This document shows positions 9,381 to 21,160 of a stretch of 64,000 bases of DNA, piece by piece. Origin of the DNA: Linum tenue (taxonomy: Eukaryota > Streptophyta > Magnoliopsida > Malpighiales > Linaceae); contig CAMGYJ010000002.1 in assembly GCA_946122785.1 (NCBI GenBank), positions 20,062,492 through 20,126,491 of the forward strand, read 5' to 3'. Positions within the stretch are counted from its first letter, which is position 1; every line of letters starts with the position of its first letter. The notes beneath the pieces are model-generated. The model ran no database searches. It worked only from the letters and a program-made list of their open reading frames with translations, and was not told where the DNA came from. Both the position numbers and the translations under genes were made by a program.

Positions 9381-12300
9381 TCAAGGAAGTCCACGAGCGG
9401 ATGCGGAACTAACAGTTTTCTTGCTCCTTGTACGTTTGCCGACGGGAGTAACAATAGGTGGTGGAGGTGGCAAGTTTCGAACGGCCGAGGTAGTGTGGCG
9501 CTCGTCGGTGCTATGTCGGTGGGGAGCTGGCACTTCCGGGGTCGAGCGGGCGACATCGGCGCTCATACGGTGAGGAGTAGGAGGCCACTGCTGACCAGGA
9601 GGTCGATTCCATGGGGTGAACTCGTGTTGGCCTGTGGTGGAGGAGCCATCATGCCAAGTCCCAGATGATGTTTGGCGGGGAGATAGCCGGGAATCGTAGT
9701 ATGCTCCACGGGGATCGTAGTATGCTCCGCGGGGATCGTAGTATGCTCCGCGGGGATCGTTGTATGAGATCGGGGTGGGAGATAATGGGGCTTGGTGGAA
9801 ACTCTGAGAGGAATGATGGAAGGTCGAGCGGGGATCGTAGTATGAGCTTTGGTGGTGATCGTTGTGGCCGGCATCTTGTGAAATAGTCGGGCGGGGAGAT
9901 GGGGCGGAGGACGGGCGGGGAGCTTGGGTGGAACTCGGGCCGGCACCTTGGGTCGAACTCGGTCCGGCACCTTGGGTGACAACCAATGGGGGCGGCACTC
10001 TCCACCCCCCAAATGGCGTTACCTCGGGCTCGATGGGCCTTTCCCGAACCCTCTTCAGCTTCTTTCTCTCGTATGGTGGTGGGGGTGCGGGAACATCAAG
10101 TTGTACCGGAGGTGGTGGGGGTGCGGCACGGGGCGGATATCTACGATGATCCCGGCCCTGAGCTCTGATACAGCCAAGTAGACTGTTTGCAATCCTCCTG
10201 ATGAAGCCCACATCTTCATTGCCCAAGTCATTTCTTCCGGTAGTAATTTCTTTAATCCGCTCGACCCCATCAGCCTAAATCACAAAAAAAAAAAAGGTTA
10301 CAAAGAGATTTTAGGAACCAAGTAATAAATCATAGTATGTTTAGACTGGTTATACTTACTAATGCACCATCGGTCGCACCCTCCGGAGTCATGTAACGCA
10401 CCGATGTTTGCCGATATCGATCCAAGTATGGGTCATGATACCCCATTCGGCCCACTTGATTTGGAGTGACAATATCCTGTAGTTGTCATTTCTCCCAAAT
10501 CGCGATGAATTCCTTCAACTTCGTGGGCCAATCGCGAGTACCTTGCCAACCATCTCGGCCATGGAAGGCCCTTTGACTTTCGGGGACCACCAACGGAATG
10601 CACTGTTCCCGACCAAACTGACGGAGGCATCGATCCGGCAAGTGCCACTCCATGGTCCCAAAACAAATTAGAGGAACCCTCGTGCACCATTGCCCGATAT
10701 GATCGGGGAATTGCTGGAGATGCCATTGAACGATGTTCTGCGGGTATGGATCGAAGACGATCTACAAGAAAGAAATGAGTAACGTAAGATTAATTAATTA
10801 GAAAAATACATGTAATCCCATGAAAAACAAATAGAAATGGATCGCAGTATAGAAGTTACCTCTCCTTCCCAAAGTCGCTCAAACCTCCTCCGATACTCCT
10901 CCAACTTGTGTTGGGCAAGGTTGTCGCATGTTGTGTGTCCAAGCCACCTTATTAATAAGACAAGAATGAAACTACAATAAGATAAAACACAAGGCAAAAT
11001 GTATTATGACTACATGATGGGGTATGAGAAGTTTACCTTGCTCCATAAGCTTCACCTCTTAGGGGATGATCGATTGGCCAATCCCTGTCTGGACGTTGGG
11101 CCGGTGCAAGCCATGGCATATGCTCCCAAGCCCAAAATTGGACGATGAACATTGCGCCGCTGACCTCCCTCACGGCTTTTAGAGACGCATTGCACAAGTT
11201 GTGGTAGATCATAGCTAGGCAAGCAGATGCCCAACTATACTCCCCCATCTCCTCCCAACTACTGAAGATGATTCTTGGAGAAGAACACTCCTCCGATCAT
11301 GCCTATGAGATAGACACGAGCATATCTCTCCTTCTCATCCTCCGGACTTTCATCGGTAAGCGGATGACTCTCGTAATGATCTCTAAAATACTTCGTCAAC
11401 CATGTAATTGAGACTTGGTGTTTCCTCAATGGTGGCATGCGATCGGTCGCATCAACGCAACCCTTCACCGGTACTTTCACTCCCAAATGACTGTGGATGA
11501 AATGCTGCCAACCGGGCATACCGTCACAATCCTCGGGGGGATGATCACTCACGCACACCGGTTTGCCGTTGATGGGCAGATGGGTTAGGATGGCGACATC
11601 TTTTAGCGTGATGGTGGCCTCTCCTTCTCTAAAGTTGAAACAATGGGTCTCCTTTCTCCATCTCTCGGCTAATGCGGTGATGAGTTGACGATCGATTTGG
11701 ATGCCGTTAAAATGCCTAATCGAGTCTAACCGTGCCCTTTTGAGAAATGGCAAGATAGCGGGGTGGAATGGGAGCACATTTGTGGTACCCCTGTAGCGGA
11801 TTATTGTTTGTGCCTCCTAGGAAAAATGTACACGTTAATTATTATTAGTAAGGGTTTTTTTCGTATAACTAAATTAATTTAATTAAATTATGCGACATAA
11901 AACATAATTTTATTATCATAAAAAGACATTTCATATTATCATAAAACATTGTCAATGAATAATAATTTAAAGAGGTACATACATATTATCGTAAAACAAA
12001 CATACTGAATTAATTAACATAAATAACATTGTTAATGAATAATAATTTAAGTAGAAACATACATATTCAAATGTTTGGTAAATAATTTAATCGTATTAGT
12101 TATTTTAAATAATTTAATCGAATACAAAGCAACACTCGTTAGACTCTTAGAAGAGGTATACATCTTCTTAGAAACGCAGTCTTTTTGACAGAAAAAGGGG
12201 GGATCCGAGGATCTCTTAATAACCGATTTTCCCAGGTAATGGGAGGATATGATAATCGCTTAAAACCCCATTTCCTTAGACGTGCATCTCTTTATAAAGA

Positions 12301-12700
12301 GTCGAAGTAAGTGGCGCTATGTATTCGATTAAATTATTGAAAACCACCAACACGATTAAAAAATAAACATAAATTTATTTTATATTACACTAGGCACATT
12401 AACAAAATAAAAGAAGGACAAATGGTGAAGAATTGTATGTACCGGGTGATCGTTCCAAACATCCCTTGACCGATGGTTGGGTTGGTCGTACAAGTCGGTT
12501 GGATCCACCGGTCCTTGCTCGAGATAATACCTTTGGTTGTATATATCGACGTCCTCCCCAACCTACGAGAAAATAACTAGGTTAGTACATAGATTAATTA
12601 AAAAACTTATAACAACAATAAAAATTAAACCAGAATGATGAGTACATACCGCTTGAAATTCATCGACATAAACTCCTTCTCCTTGCCACCAATCGGCCAT
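9381..12700 (-). pseudogene. Plant mobile domain (MAIN/PP7-long-form-like) gene, spliced, two breaks
   Basis: Model on the minus strand: exon 1 12700-12650 (MADWWQGEGVYVDEFQA), exon 2 12562-12443 (VGEDVDIYNQRYYLEQGPVD), exon 3 from 11816 to about 11039, a short exon near 10945-10861 (RWLGHTTCDNLAQHKLEEYR), one near 10759-10360, and a last exon from about 10275 to the stop at 9381. All listed junctions have GT/AG. The domain reads RLDSIRHFNGIQIDRQLITA, HCFNFREGEATITLKDVAIL, YSWASACLAMIYHNLCNAS and AMFIVQFWAWEHMPW, which matches plant mobile domain proteins. The C-terminal exon is Pro-rich with a YYDPRGA repeat and a KKLKR patch. Breaks: TAG plus a frame change near 11270, and TGA near 10494. 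PMD genes are known both as host genes (MAIN, MAIL1) and as passengers of MULEs and Ty3/gypsy elements; the MULE context favours the latter. Confidence 0.72.
9696..9765. repeat. 21-bp coding tandem repeat (YYDPRGA)
   Basis: The unit GGGGATCGTAGTATGCTCCGC occurs about three times. On the minus strand it encodes the heptad YYDPRGA in the Pro-rich tail of the PMD gene. Nearby, a 24-bp unit encoding TQGAGPSS is also duplicated (around 9945-9985). Confidence 0.8.
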
Positions 12701-12924
12701 TTTTTCGGCGTAATTCGGACAGAGCTTCGGCTCGGCTCGGCGGGTTTTTTAGGAAAAAACCTAAGAAATATTTTCTGATGGCAGATCGGACTTAGCCGCA
12801 ACCAACAAACTTTTATTTCCTAGGCTTTTGGGAGGGGAGGGTTTAGAGAGATGAATTTCTAGAGAGAGAAGGAAGAATGGGTTGTGTGGAGTGAAGAAAC
12901 TCGAGGGGGAAGGGGGGTATTTAT

Positions 12925-13126
12925 ACCCAACAGATCGCACCCCTCAGGGGCGGTAGGGTAATTTTACCCCGTCTAAATCGCATCTCCCCAGTGCGATCTC
13001 AGCGCCAAATCGCACTGCCCTGATGCGATCTCCGCGTCCCGAGGCGTTGAACGCTCCACTTTTCCCGGCGAGAAATCGCACCTCGCCAGTGCGATCCACA
13101 ATAATCCGCGCGGATTGCTGACGTGG
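12925..13126. repeat. Hairpin array, left half (PMD-MULE subterminal region)
   Basis: Several imperfect palindromes of the form AATCGCACC...GGTGCGATT sit about 30-60 bp apart between the PMD start codon and the solo LTR, for example AAATCGCATCTCCCCAGTGC followed by GATC, and AATCGCACCTCGCCAGTGCG. They continue on the far side of the LTR at 14510-14650. Subterminal arrays like this could be transposase binding sites; that is inference. Confidence 0.65.
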
Positions 13127-14485
13127 TGATAACGATATAATTACATGATTTTTTACCCCTATTTCTTATCCATTTGCGGAGCATGGTTGTGTGTTTTGGC
13201 CTATTTTACGCCGGGTTGTGCTACTTTGTCCTATTTCAGGTCCCAGGCGTCAAAGGGAAGGCCAAGCACGAGTTTCGGATCGTTTGGAAGTCGTTTGGAC
13301 GAGCCAGGACCAAAACACGGGCAGGAGGCCCTCAGAACACGGCCGTGTTCCTGTGACCGTGCTTTTATGGCCGAGGCTTCTAAGGGTGGCGTGCACAACC
13401 TAAAAAACACGGGCAGGCCTGAGGAAAACACGGCCGTGTTTTAGGCTGAACACGACCGTGTTTTCAAGCTGCCCGTGGCCGTGCTTTTAAGGCTGAGGCA
13501 AAACACGGGCGGGCTGAGGCAAAACACGGCCGTGCCCTCGACCGTGTTTTGGCCAATGATGCCCTTTTAGGCAGATTTCAGCCAAATTGAGAGGGGATTC
13601 GAGTTTTAGAGAGATAGAACGATTCCTAGAGAGAGAAAGCGACGAACAAGAGTCTCCAAGTGCCCTAGATCGATCTTCAACACCATTGGAGCTTGGTTTG
13701 AGCTTGGAGAAGTGCCGATTCAACGTCCAGGAGCAGAAATCCATCTTCACAGTATGATTTCCGCATCTGATTCTGCTTTTGCTTCTCTCTCCATGGAGTA
13801 GTTCTCCCATTCATCTGGGTGTGGGAAACCCTAGTTCTGTATGTTGAGATTGATTGTATGAACCCGAGTACTATTTCTATGAATTGATTATATTCGATTG
13901 AGGTTTGAATGATTGAATGACTTGAATCCTGATCAAATTCCTGTTGTTTCTGCTTTAACCTAGAATGAGAATATCTGACTAGGTTGATAGAGCATCCTTG
14001 ATTGAAGGTAGGGAGTTGGTGACTTTAGTCGAGGAGCCAACTCACTATTCTGTACCGGATTTACTCCGGTAGTGGAGGTTTTGTTCTTAGGGCCTCAATC
14101 TGTCGACTCCGGTGGAGGTTAGTCGCCCGCTAGAGAGTCAGATTGAGAGGGTCTGAAGACCTTTAGTCGAGACTTCAGGCTGTTTAAGAACCTTCCGCAG
14201 TATAATCTTCATAGAAACTGAACTTGGTAATTACAATCCGGCTTAACTACAGTCTAGGGGGAACCATATCCGGGTGACCTCTTTAACCTGAATACAACCA
14301 GTTTACTTGCTTTGTTTGTTTGGTAGTTTAGACTTGCACTCCAGTTTTATTGCTAGATAACAAGAACTCACTGAGTAGTCAGCAAATCTAGGACCCGGGT
14401 TGACATATAAACCTAACCCGCTATACTACGCTTTAGGAAGTGGTTTCACTTGGCCAATTCCTAGGGTGACAGTAGAGTCGAGTCA
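13127..14485. mobile_element. Solo LTR, 1359 bp
   Basis: It begins TGATAACG and ends GAGTCGAGTCA, with the 5-bp target duplication CGTGG at 13122-13126 and 14486-14490. No internal retrotransposon coding sequence remains, so this is a solo LTR left by LTR-LTR recombination. The interior is rich in ACACGGCCGTGTT palindromes (about 13320-13560), a motif I associate with LTRs of plant Ty3/gypsy elements. Orientation was not determined. Confidence 0.85.
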
Positions 14486-14490
14486 CGTGG

Positions 14491-14735
14491 CTATGCTCCA
14501 GCCCGTTGGATCGCATCTCAATCGTGCGATCCGGAAGGTCGCTGGCGACCAAATATGGAACGCATCTTGGGGATGCGTTTTACATTAGAAATCGCATCTT
14601 AGGGGTGCGATTTATGATGAAAACGCACCTCTAAGGTGCGTTCCATTAAAATAGGTGCTAGTTTTGTAATTATTTTTGGAAGGGTGCTAGTTTTGTAATT
14701 TTTTTTAAAGGGTGCTATTATTGGAAAAATCTCGA
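14491..14735. repeat. Hairpin array, right half, and probable MULE end
   Basis: Four more palindromes follow the solo LTR: GATCGCATCTCAATCGTGCG then ATC, GGAACGCATCTTGGGGATGC then GTTTT, AAATCGCATCTTAGGGGTGC then GATTT, and AACGCACCTCTAAGGTGCGT. After them GGTGCTAGTTTTGTAATT is repeated twice and GGTGCTATTATTGGAAAAAT closes the region. The latter looks like the outer end of the PMD-bearing MULE, but no matching end was found near 7700, so no target duplication can be shown. Confidence 0.5.
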
Positions 14736-15964
14736 CTAATTGGGTTGGTCGAGGTTGAACCATTGAATAGCTTTAAAATACATTATATTTTAGCCACTAA
14801 GATATAAAATAATAGCATAATATATATTATGCTAGAGAAAATAGCTTGTTTTAGAATGACAAACCCATGATGTTCATTTGTTTTACTTTATGGGCAAATC
14901 CCGTGTAGGTCAGGCCCATTCAACTCTTTTATTTTATGATTAGCGGTTAGCCCAATAGAATCCATGCATTAGTTTATTGTTAAATTTTTTTCTTTTTAGC
15001 AATTAAAAGGAGTATTGTTTTTGCCTTAGTATATATATTTTACCACCACGGAGAAATAAAAGGACATAAAGAAAAAAATTGACACTCCTGGACCCGTTTA
15101 AATCCGCATGTGTGCGGTAAGTTGGCCCGTTTCACAGAGGAAAAAGAAAAAAATTGACACTCCCTATTCTACCCTTCCTACAAACGCTCTTGGTGCATGG
15201 AATTTGAAACGGGGGAAGGGTTTTTTCCTCTCTACGATTATATGTTTTTAATTTAAAAAGATACAACAAATATACTTAGTGTGATTGGTTATGATCTTTG
15301 CTTTTCTTTAAAGTGGGCATGGTCCGAATCCTAGTAAGTGTCTTTTTAATGAATAAAAAAAAGTAATTGTGAAGACCAAAATGTCCTTCCTACTTTCACT
15401 CTGGATGCAGGAAATTTGAAATGGAGCTTCAAGTTTTCTCATTTAACTTTTATTTATTGTCTAGATATAATCAATTCTATCATAATAGCAGAGAGGACAT
15501 TTTGGTCTACTGTTCCTTAGTGTCCCATCCAATGGGTGGCACTACCGTAATTAGTCACTGCCTTTGTTTCCATCATTGTTGTAATTAATTCTTTAATATT
15601 TGATAAAGGCTACAGAAAAGAAGCGTCAGCCTAGACAAGCTAAAGCGAAAAAAGATTGTTTGCTTTCTATTCCCAAGACGGTGCTCGCCCAAACGATCTC
15701 GGTTCCTTTTCTCTGCTCTGCAACGATACTTGCTCGTGTCTGTCTCTCTCTTCGTCTACTTTTTTGTCGCCGCTACTTTTGGGATTCCTCGAGGTCCGAC
15801 CGAGGTCGGCCTGTCTTTTCATTGCGATGGTTGGCCACCGCCTCAAGTCCGACTGCTTTTGCTCTCTTCCTTCCTTATCTTATGCTTTCTCGATTTTCCC
15901 CTCAATCCCCTCATCTGCTTCTTTCTCTTTATCCGCCCTCTTCGGTTCTTCTCTGATTCCCGCC
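14736..15964. other. Helitron 5' region, no gene recognised
   Basis: AT-rich sequence with no convincing coding frame. A motif close to AAAAAAATTGACACTCC occurs twice (about 15074-15090 and 15151-15170), and AAAATGTCCTTC/GAGGACATTTTGG occur in opposite orientations (about 15378 and 15491). These may be subterminal Helitron features. From about 15710 it becomes pyrimidine-rich, as in a 5' leader upstream of the RPA-like start codon. Confidence 0.4.
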
Positions 15965-18900
15965 ATGGTTACTCATAAGCTTCTGCTGGATGTTGGTGCA
16001 ACTGACGGCCTACACACGTTGCTCAAACTACGCCTGGTGCACGCTTGGGGGTCCTATGGTTTGAAGGATCCTTCGCTTATCTTTAACTACTGCACGCTTT
16101 GGAATGATGAAGAGGCGTGCTTTTATTTTTCTTGCTTGTTGTTATTTGAGTCCTTTCTCTTGCTCTGTGCTGATGTCGTCTTTGTTTTTGTCTTGCAGGG
16201 AAATTTAATCCAGGGTCTTGCTCCCCCCAATTTGACCGACCATTTCTCCGCCCTCTTGTAGCTGGGGAATGTCTACTTCGTCAGTGGTTTCCAGGTTCAT
16301 CCTCCCGCCCTGTTTATCGTTCTTGCTCACACAAATTAGCAATCGTTCTTTAAATTGACACGGAATTCGAAGACGTGACTGCTTCGTCGCCCCATTTCTG
16401 GCCGGAAGCTTTTGAATTCGTGCCCTTCAGCTCCCTTCACTCGCGTATTCGCTCGAAGTCTTATCTAACAGGTTGTTCGTTCGTTTTATCCTTTTCGATC
16501 TCTCCTTCTACTGACTCGAGGCTGAGCTGCTTACTTGCACTTACCAATTTTGCGGATGCTTTTCCTGCAGATGTAGTTTGTGTTGTCGTTAGTGTTACAG
16601 GCCTTTCCCATACCTTCACAACCTTTGGCGATAACGTTCGCGTGGGAACTGGTCTTGCAGAATGAAAGGTTTGTTGTTTCCCTAACTTATTCGTTTGTTG
16701 TCCTATTTAGGTTTTATTTCCCCCTTGTCTTATTGAGTTGTTTACTTTGCCATTCTTTCAGCCACATGTTGCTTGATATTACGCCTTGGGGCGATATAGC
16801 ACGTGCTGTTGATGGTGAAGAACTGGCCTTTCTTGGTCGTGATGGGGTCGTTGTCCTTGCCCTCGGGTGCCTTAAGGTTACTGCTGCAACACGTATTGCC
16901 TTTCTTGCCTCTTCATGCCTCCCTATTTTAACTTTTCTCCGTCTTTGGTTGGCTTACTCGTGTCGTTCCCTATTAAGGTGGCTTTGCACTTTCGAACACT
17001 CCTAGTACGCGCACTCTCCTGGAACCCTCCTCTGAAATGGCACACGTAATCCGATCAGCGTACGTACTATGTTTTCCTCCTTTTACATCTTACTGTCTTG
17101 GATTCCCTCTGCCATCTGATTATCTGTTTTTTCTAGGTTCTTTGCTGCTAAGAATACTGTCCAGTATTAGCCACCAAGGTTTGCCACTCCTGCCAAGGTA
17201 GCTGCTTTTGAGGCTTCGTGTACAAAAACTGTAGCAACGCTCCTGGACATGTGTCGTCCTTCTGTCACCAATGTGCATTCTTGGTTTATGTATTTTTGTC
17301 TGTTTTTTGTTGTGCTATGTTGTCCCTTTATTTCGGTTATACTGTTGGGGGTTTCCTGTCTCGACCATACCGCTGTGAGCGTTGGTGGCACCGTACTACC
17401 TTAGCTGTCTCCCTTGAACGCGGTGTCTTGAGGGAACTTGCTTGCTTTCTTTCGCAAAATGCATGTCGCCTTATCAGAGGAGGGTGTCTTCCAAATGTTA
17501 CCCATCGTTCTTGTTCATGTTAAGTCATGTTGGTCACTTCTGGTTCTAAAGTTTCCAAACACCTTTATTAGCGTGTGTAATTGATTCTTGCCTCTTCTTC
17601 AATGCACTTCTGCTGTTTCTTGCTTTTACAAAATATGTTACACTGCCTTTTTGAGATATTGATGCATCAGATTTCTTTTTCCAGACCATTCGCTATCACT
17701 GCTCTGTGCAAATTATCTCGGTTGACACAGACAGCCAGTGGTACTATCTTGGATGCGGTCTTTGTTCTAGAGCAGCAAAGGATTATGACGGTGTGGACCT
17801 TTGGTGGGATGTGCATCGCCTACTGAAGCGGGACCAAACATAAAATCGGTATTCTTGCGTTACCTTTTATGTTTCTCGCCGTGTGCCTCTTCTTGTGCTT
17901 GATTTACCTTTGTTCCTTGCAGATATAAGATCCTCTTGAATGTAGAAGATACCAACGGATCTGCTACGTTTGTCCTTATGGGGAAGGTTGCTGATGCTCT
18001 TGTGGGGACTACTGCTCCGCAACTTTCGGAGCGCTTTCCTTACCAGCGTGGCCAGTTGCCTCCAGAGATTTTGGCTTTGGACGGTCGCCGCTTCACCTTT
18101 GACGTACAGCTCCCTAAACCTCAGTACATGTCTCGTGGCATCCTCGACTTTACTGTCGTATCGGTCCATGAGCAAAATCAACCAAACCTTGCCCCCAACC
18201 ATCAGCCAAACCGTCAGAGGAACTCAGTCACCCTGTCGCCTACCTCTGCTAGGTTTGGACTGCTACAAATCTTTGCTTCCACTACTTTTTCCTTCCTTGC
18301 TAACTGTGTTTTGGTGTCATGGACACCGCTTCAGTGCCTTCTTGCAATACATGTTTTTGTTGTTTTACTCTGTTTGTATCTTCTTCTTCCCTTCCACTTT
18401 GTCACCAGTTTTGTTGTCTGCCTATGGTCGTTGTCTACTGTTTTTCCTCGCTAATTATCAGGTTAGGCACTTAATTAGTCCTCTCTAATCTCTTTCAGGT
18501 CTTCCCTTGCCCTTGATCCTCCCCTACGTTCCTCCGTGGGTGCGTCTGGTTCTGCCAGGTCTTCCTCCCTCTATTAGTCTTCCCTTTTGTTTGTCGCTTC
18601 CATTGTCTCCATCTCTAACTTTTGCTAACTCACGCGCTTTTTGACTACAGTGGCCAGTACTTCTGGTTTCTCCTCTCATCTCCCTGTCCCATCTTTGAGG
18701 TTGTATGCTCCTGTCCCATTATGTGCTTCCAGTTTTCCATTAATAGTGAACCTTGTGCTTATTTTATTGCTATTGCCTTTGTTATTATTTTTGTTCCCCG
18801 AGTTTTGTACCTGTTGATTATGCTCGGTAATTCTACATTTTTATCTTATCCTACTGTGTTTTCTCTATTTATGCCATTTGTATTCGGTTCAGTTCGCATC

Positions 18901-20913
18901 CTGCAACGGCTGCATGCCCGCCTACTTTGTATGCAAGGTTTGTTTTCTGTCAACACTTTTCAGGGAACATGTTTCCCTTTCTCCATTTTCGTTTTCTTTT
19001 GTTTTAGTGCTTTTCCTGGCTGCTTTTTGTATTCCATTTACTGTTCATTTTTTCGGTCGCACGCCATCCATTGGTCTTACTTTCACTTGCTCTTTAGTTC
19101 CGCCCCTTACTTGCCTTTTTATCAAACGCTGAGGCCGCGCTTTGTCGTTGTTGCTCCGTCAGATGAACTGCAGCCTGCTCCTGAGTAATTCCTACCCTTA
19201 TACCTAAAAACTATTTGCCTTCTTGTTTATCATTCCTTTTCTTTCTTTAAACCAGCTGTGCTGAATTCGATACCGCTGCGGTAATCGCTCCAACAAAGAA
19301 GAAACGGTCGTGTAAAAAGACTACAGACAAAACTAACCTTCAACCAAGGTTCGTTGTGCTATTATGAATGTGGAGGACGCCTGCTTGTCTGTCACATCAT
19401 TCTTTTGATCGCTTACTTTCTTTATTTTAACTAGCCATGTTGAATTGGATACCGCCGACGTAAGCTCTCAGAAGAAAACAAAGCGGTCTTGTCAAGCAGG
19501 TCCATCAACACCTACCCCTCCGCCAAGGTTCGTTTCCCTCGCATTTTCCATTACAATATATATATATCCATGAGTCGTCCATTCAGATCGATAGTTACAT
19601 GGAACGACTTACCTCTCCGTGTTGCCCGAACATACGTCATTATTTTTATCGGTTCTCTTCTTTCTTTGCACCAGCCATGCTGAAGTGGAAACTACCAACA
19701 TCGGCTTACCGCAGAGGAGGAAGTGATCGCGGGAAACAACTCCGACCAAAGCTGCCCCTCAATCGAGGTTTGTTCCGCTAATAGGACCTTAGAGCATGTT
19801 TGCTTCTAATGCATTTTTGGCTGTTTTGACTGGATAGTTGCCTTGCATCGAATTCCTTTTCCACTTCCTATTCCAAACTATTCGTAGCTGGTGTATTTAG
19901 GTAGAGATTTTGCTATCTAAACTAGAACGCTGTCTTTGTTGAATTCCCCTATCATTTCCATTACAAACTATTCATGAGTGGTCGGTGCTCTTCTTTTTTT
20001 GCAACAACAATGCTGAAGTTAGAACTGCTGACGTCATCTTACCACAGATGAAGAAGCCATCGCGGAAAATGTCTTCCACCAAAGTTACCCCTCAATCGAG
20101 GTTCGTTCCACCTGGTGCATTAAGGTCGAGATTTACATAGAGCACCTTGCTTTACTTTGCTTGCTTAATTGAAACCTCATTATTTTGTCACTGTCTTCCC
20201 AGTGTGGCGGGTACTTCAGACCGTGAACCTTCTCAACCACCTCCTGTCACGGTTTTGTACGTACCCTTTCTTTTCCTTTGCTTCTTTTGTTCCTCTTATT
20301 CTTTCCTGCTTTCCCATGACACCAATTTCGATATTTACAGGGAACTACAGGATCGCTCTTGTCCTGCGCGTGACTCTGATGACCTGCTTTTGTCGCGTAC
20401 ACCACGCAAGACAAGCAACCGTCCCCTACGGACTCAACTAATTGACGATGCTTCAATTCAAAAGTGTGTTTCGAATCAGTTATTAGATTACTGTTCTCCC
20501 ATTACTTTCACAGCCTGCATTCTTAGCTTTCCTTTCCTTTTTCCCTTCTAGAGAAAAAGACGTCCCTCAGCTTGCAACCTATTCGCGCCGACGCTTGATC
20601 TCTCTTAGACACACTGTCGACTTGCCACCTACCGACTTACTACCCCAAGATGGCTCGCCCCTTTCGGATCATACATTGCTGGATGATGTTTTTAGTGCCT
20701 GGTGCTGTCTGTGGACTCTCTGCTGCAGTTGTAGGCCACCCAGTCCCTTCTAATCAAATGCCTCTTCATCCACCAGTTGTTGAGATTGCCGGTCGCTCCA
20801 AACGTTTACGAACCCCATCTAGGAAAGCCATTGAATCTGCTGCTCAAGCAAAGAAGGCCCCTGTTGGAGCAGGCCGTAAGAAGGCTTCTAGGAAACAAAT
20901 TTTCATTGGTTAA
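15965..20913 (+). pseudogene. Helitron RPA70-like single-strand DNA-binding gene, multi-exon, decayed
   Basis: RPA1-type OB folds are spread over short exons. Exon 1, 15965-16114, gives LKLRLVHAWG...FNYCTLWNDEE. Exon 2, 16199-16471, gives GNLIQGLAPPNLTDHFSALL, GNVYFVSGFQVHPP and FWPEAFEFVPFSSL. Exon 3 starts at 16571 (DVVCVVVSVTG), and a further exon at 16762 carries LLDITPWGDIARAVDGEELA with VVVLALGCLKVTAAT, the DBD-B core. DBD-C appears at about 17700-17830 (WYYLGCGLCSRAAKDYDGVD) and 17930-18255 (ILLNVEDTNGSATFVLMGK, LPPEILALDGRRFTFDVQL). Then come four 93-bp repeat exons (19256-20100) and a Lys/Arg-rich tail (KRLRTPSRKAIES...) to the TAA at 20911-20913. Breaks include a TAG at 16258-16260, a TAA near 16350 and a TGA near 16664. 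The first intron would use a GC donor (GCGTGC). Helitrons of plants are known to carry RPA-like genes. Confidence 0.72.
19256..20100 (+). repeat. Four tandem copies of a 93-bp exon with intron
   Basis: Copies lie at 19256-19348, 19435-19527, 19675-19767 and 20008-20100, each exactly 93 bp. Each starts with C after a pyrimidine tract plus AG, and ends in ...CCAAG or TCGAG before GTTCGTT or GTTTGTT. Each encodes 31 residues of the pattern (H/C/N)-A/V-E-x-x-T-A-x-V followed by a Lys/Arg cluster (PTKKKRSCKK; SQKKTKRSC; PQRRK; PQMKKPSRK) and P-Q/P-S/P-R. All copies have the same intron phase, so any number keeps the frame. Copy 3 has a TGA in the basic cluster; copy 4 has lost the acceptor AG (AA). 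Confidence 0.85.
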
Positions 20914-20979
20914 GAAGTTGACTGCCTCCACAAAGTCGATGCTGCTTTTGCTTCTTTGTGTTGTGTTTTGTGTCGTGCA

Positions 20980-21160
20980 ACAATGCCAGACAGTGTCTCT
21001 TTTTACCATGTTTGTGCTCGACATTGTAGCAACTTTGCTCCCTGTCAACTTTTTGCTCTTCACATGGTTCCCGATAGTGTCTCTTCTTACCATGCCTGTG
21101 CTCGACACTGTAGCAACTTTGCTCCCTGTCCGCTTTTTGCTTTACACATGGTTACCTACA
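20980..21160. repeat. 84-bp tandem duplication
   Basis: Two copies of a segment containing AGTGTCTCTTnTTACCATG, TGTGCTCGACA and GTAGCAACTTTGCTCCCTGTC; the AGTGTCTCT motif starts at 20992 and 21076. It lies in the non-coding stretch between the RPA-like gene and Rep-helicase. The remaining sequence from 21160 to about 22110 shows no supported gene. Confidence 0.8.

Noticed and set aside
9563..10012. Alternative Pro/Arg-rich ORFs overlapping the PMD gene tail
   Set aside because: Frame-shifted translations of the same repeats; the PMD frame continues from upstream exons through splice sites.
14734..14760. Exact Helitron 5' end at TC 14734
   Set aside because: The adjacent inverted repeat is suggestive but there is no sister copy to confirm; kept only as a candidate.
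18622..19188. Hydrophobic 188-residue ORF
   Set aside because: Pyrimidine-rich intron/UTR sequence gives spurious Phe/Leu/Ser-rich frames; no homology or splice context, apart from a possible short exon near 19130-19186.
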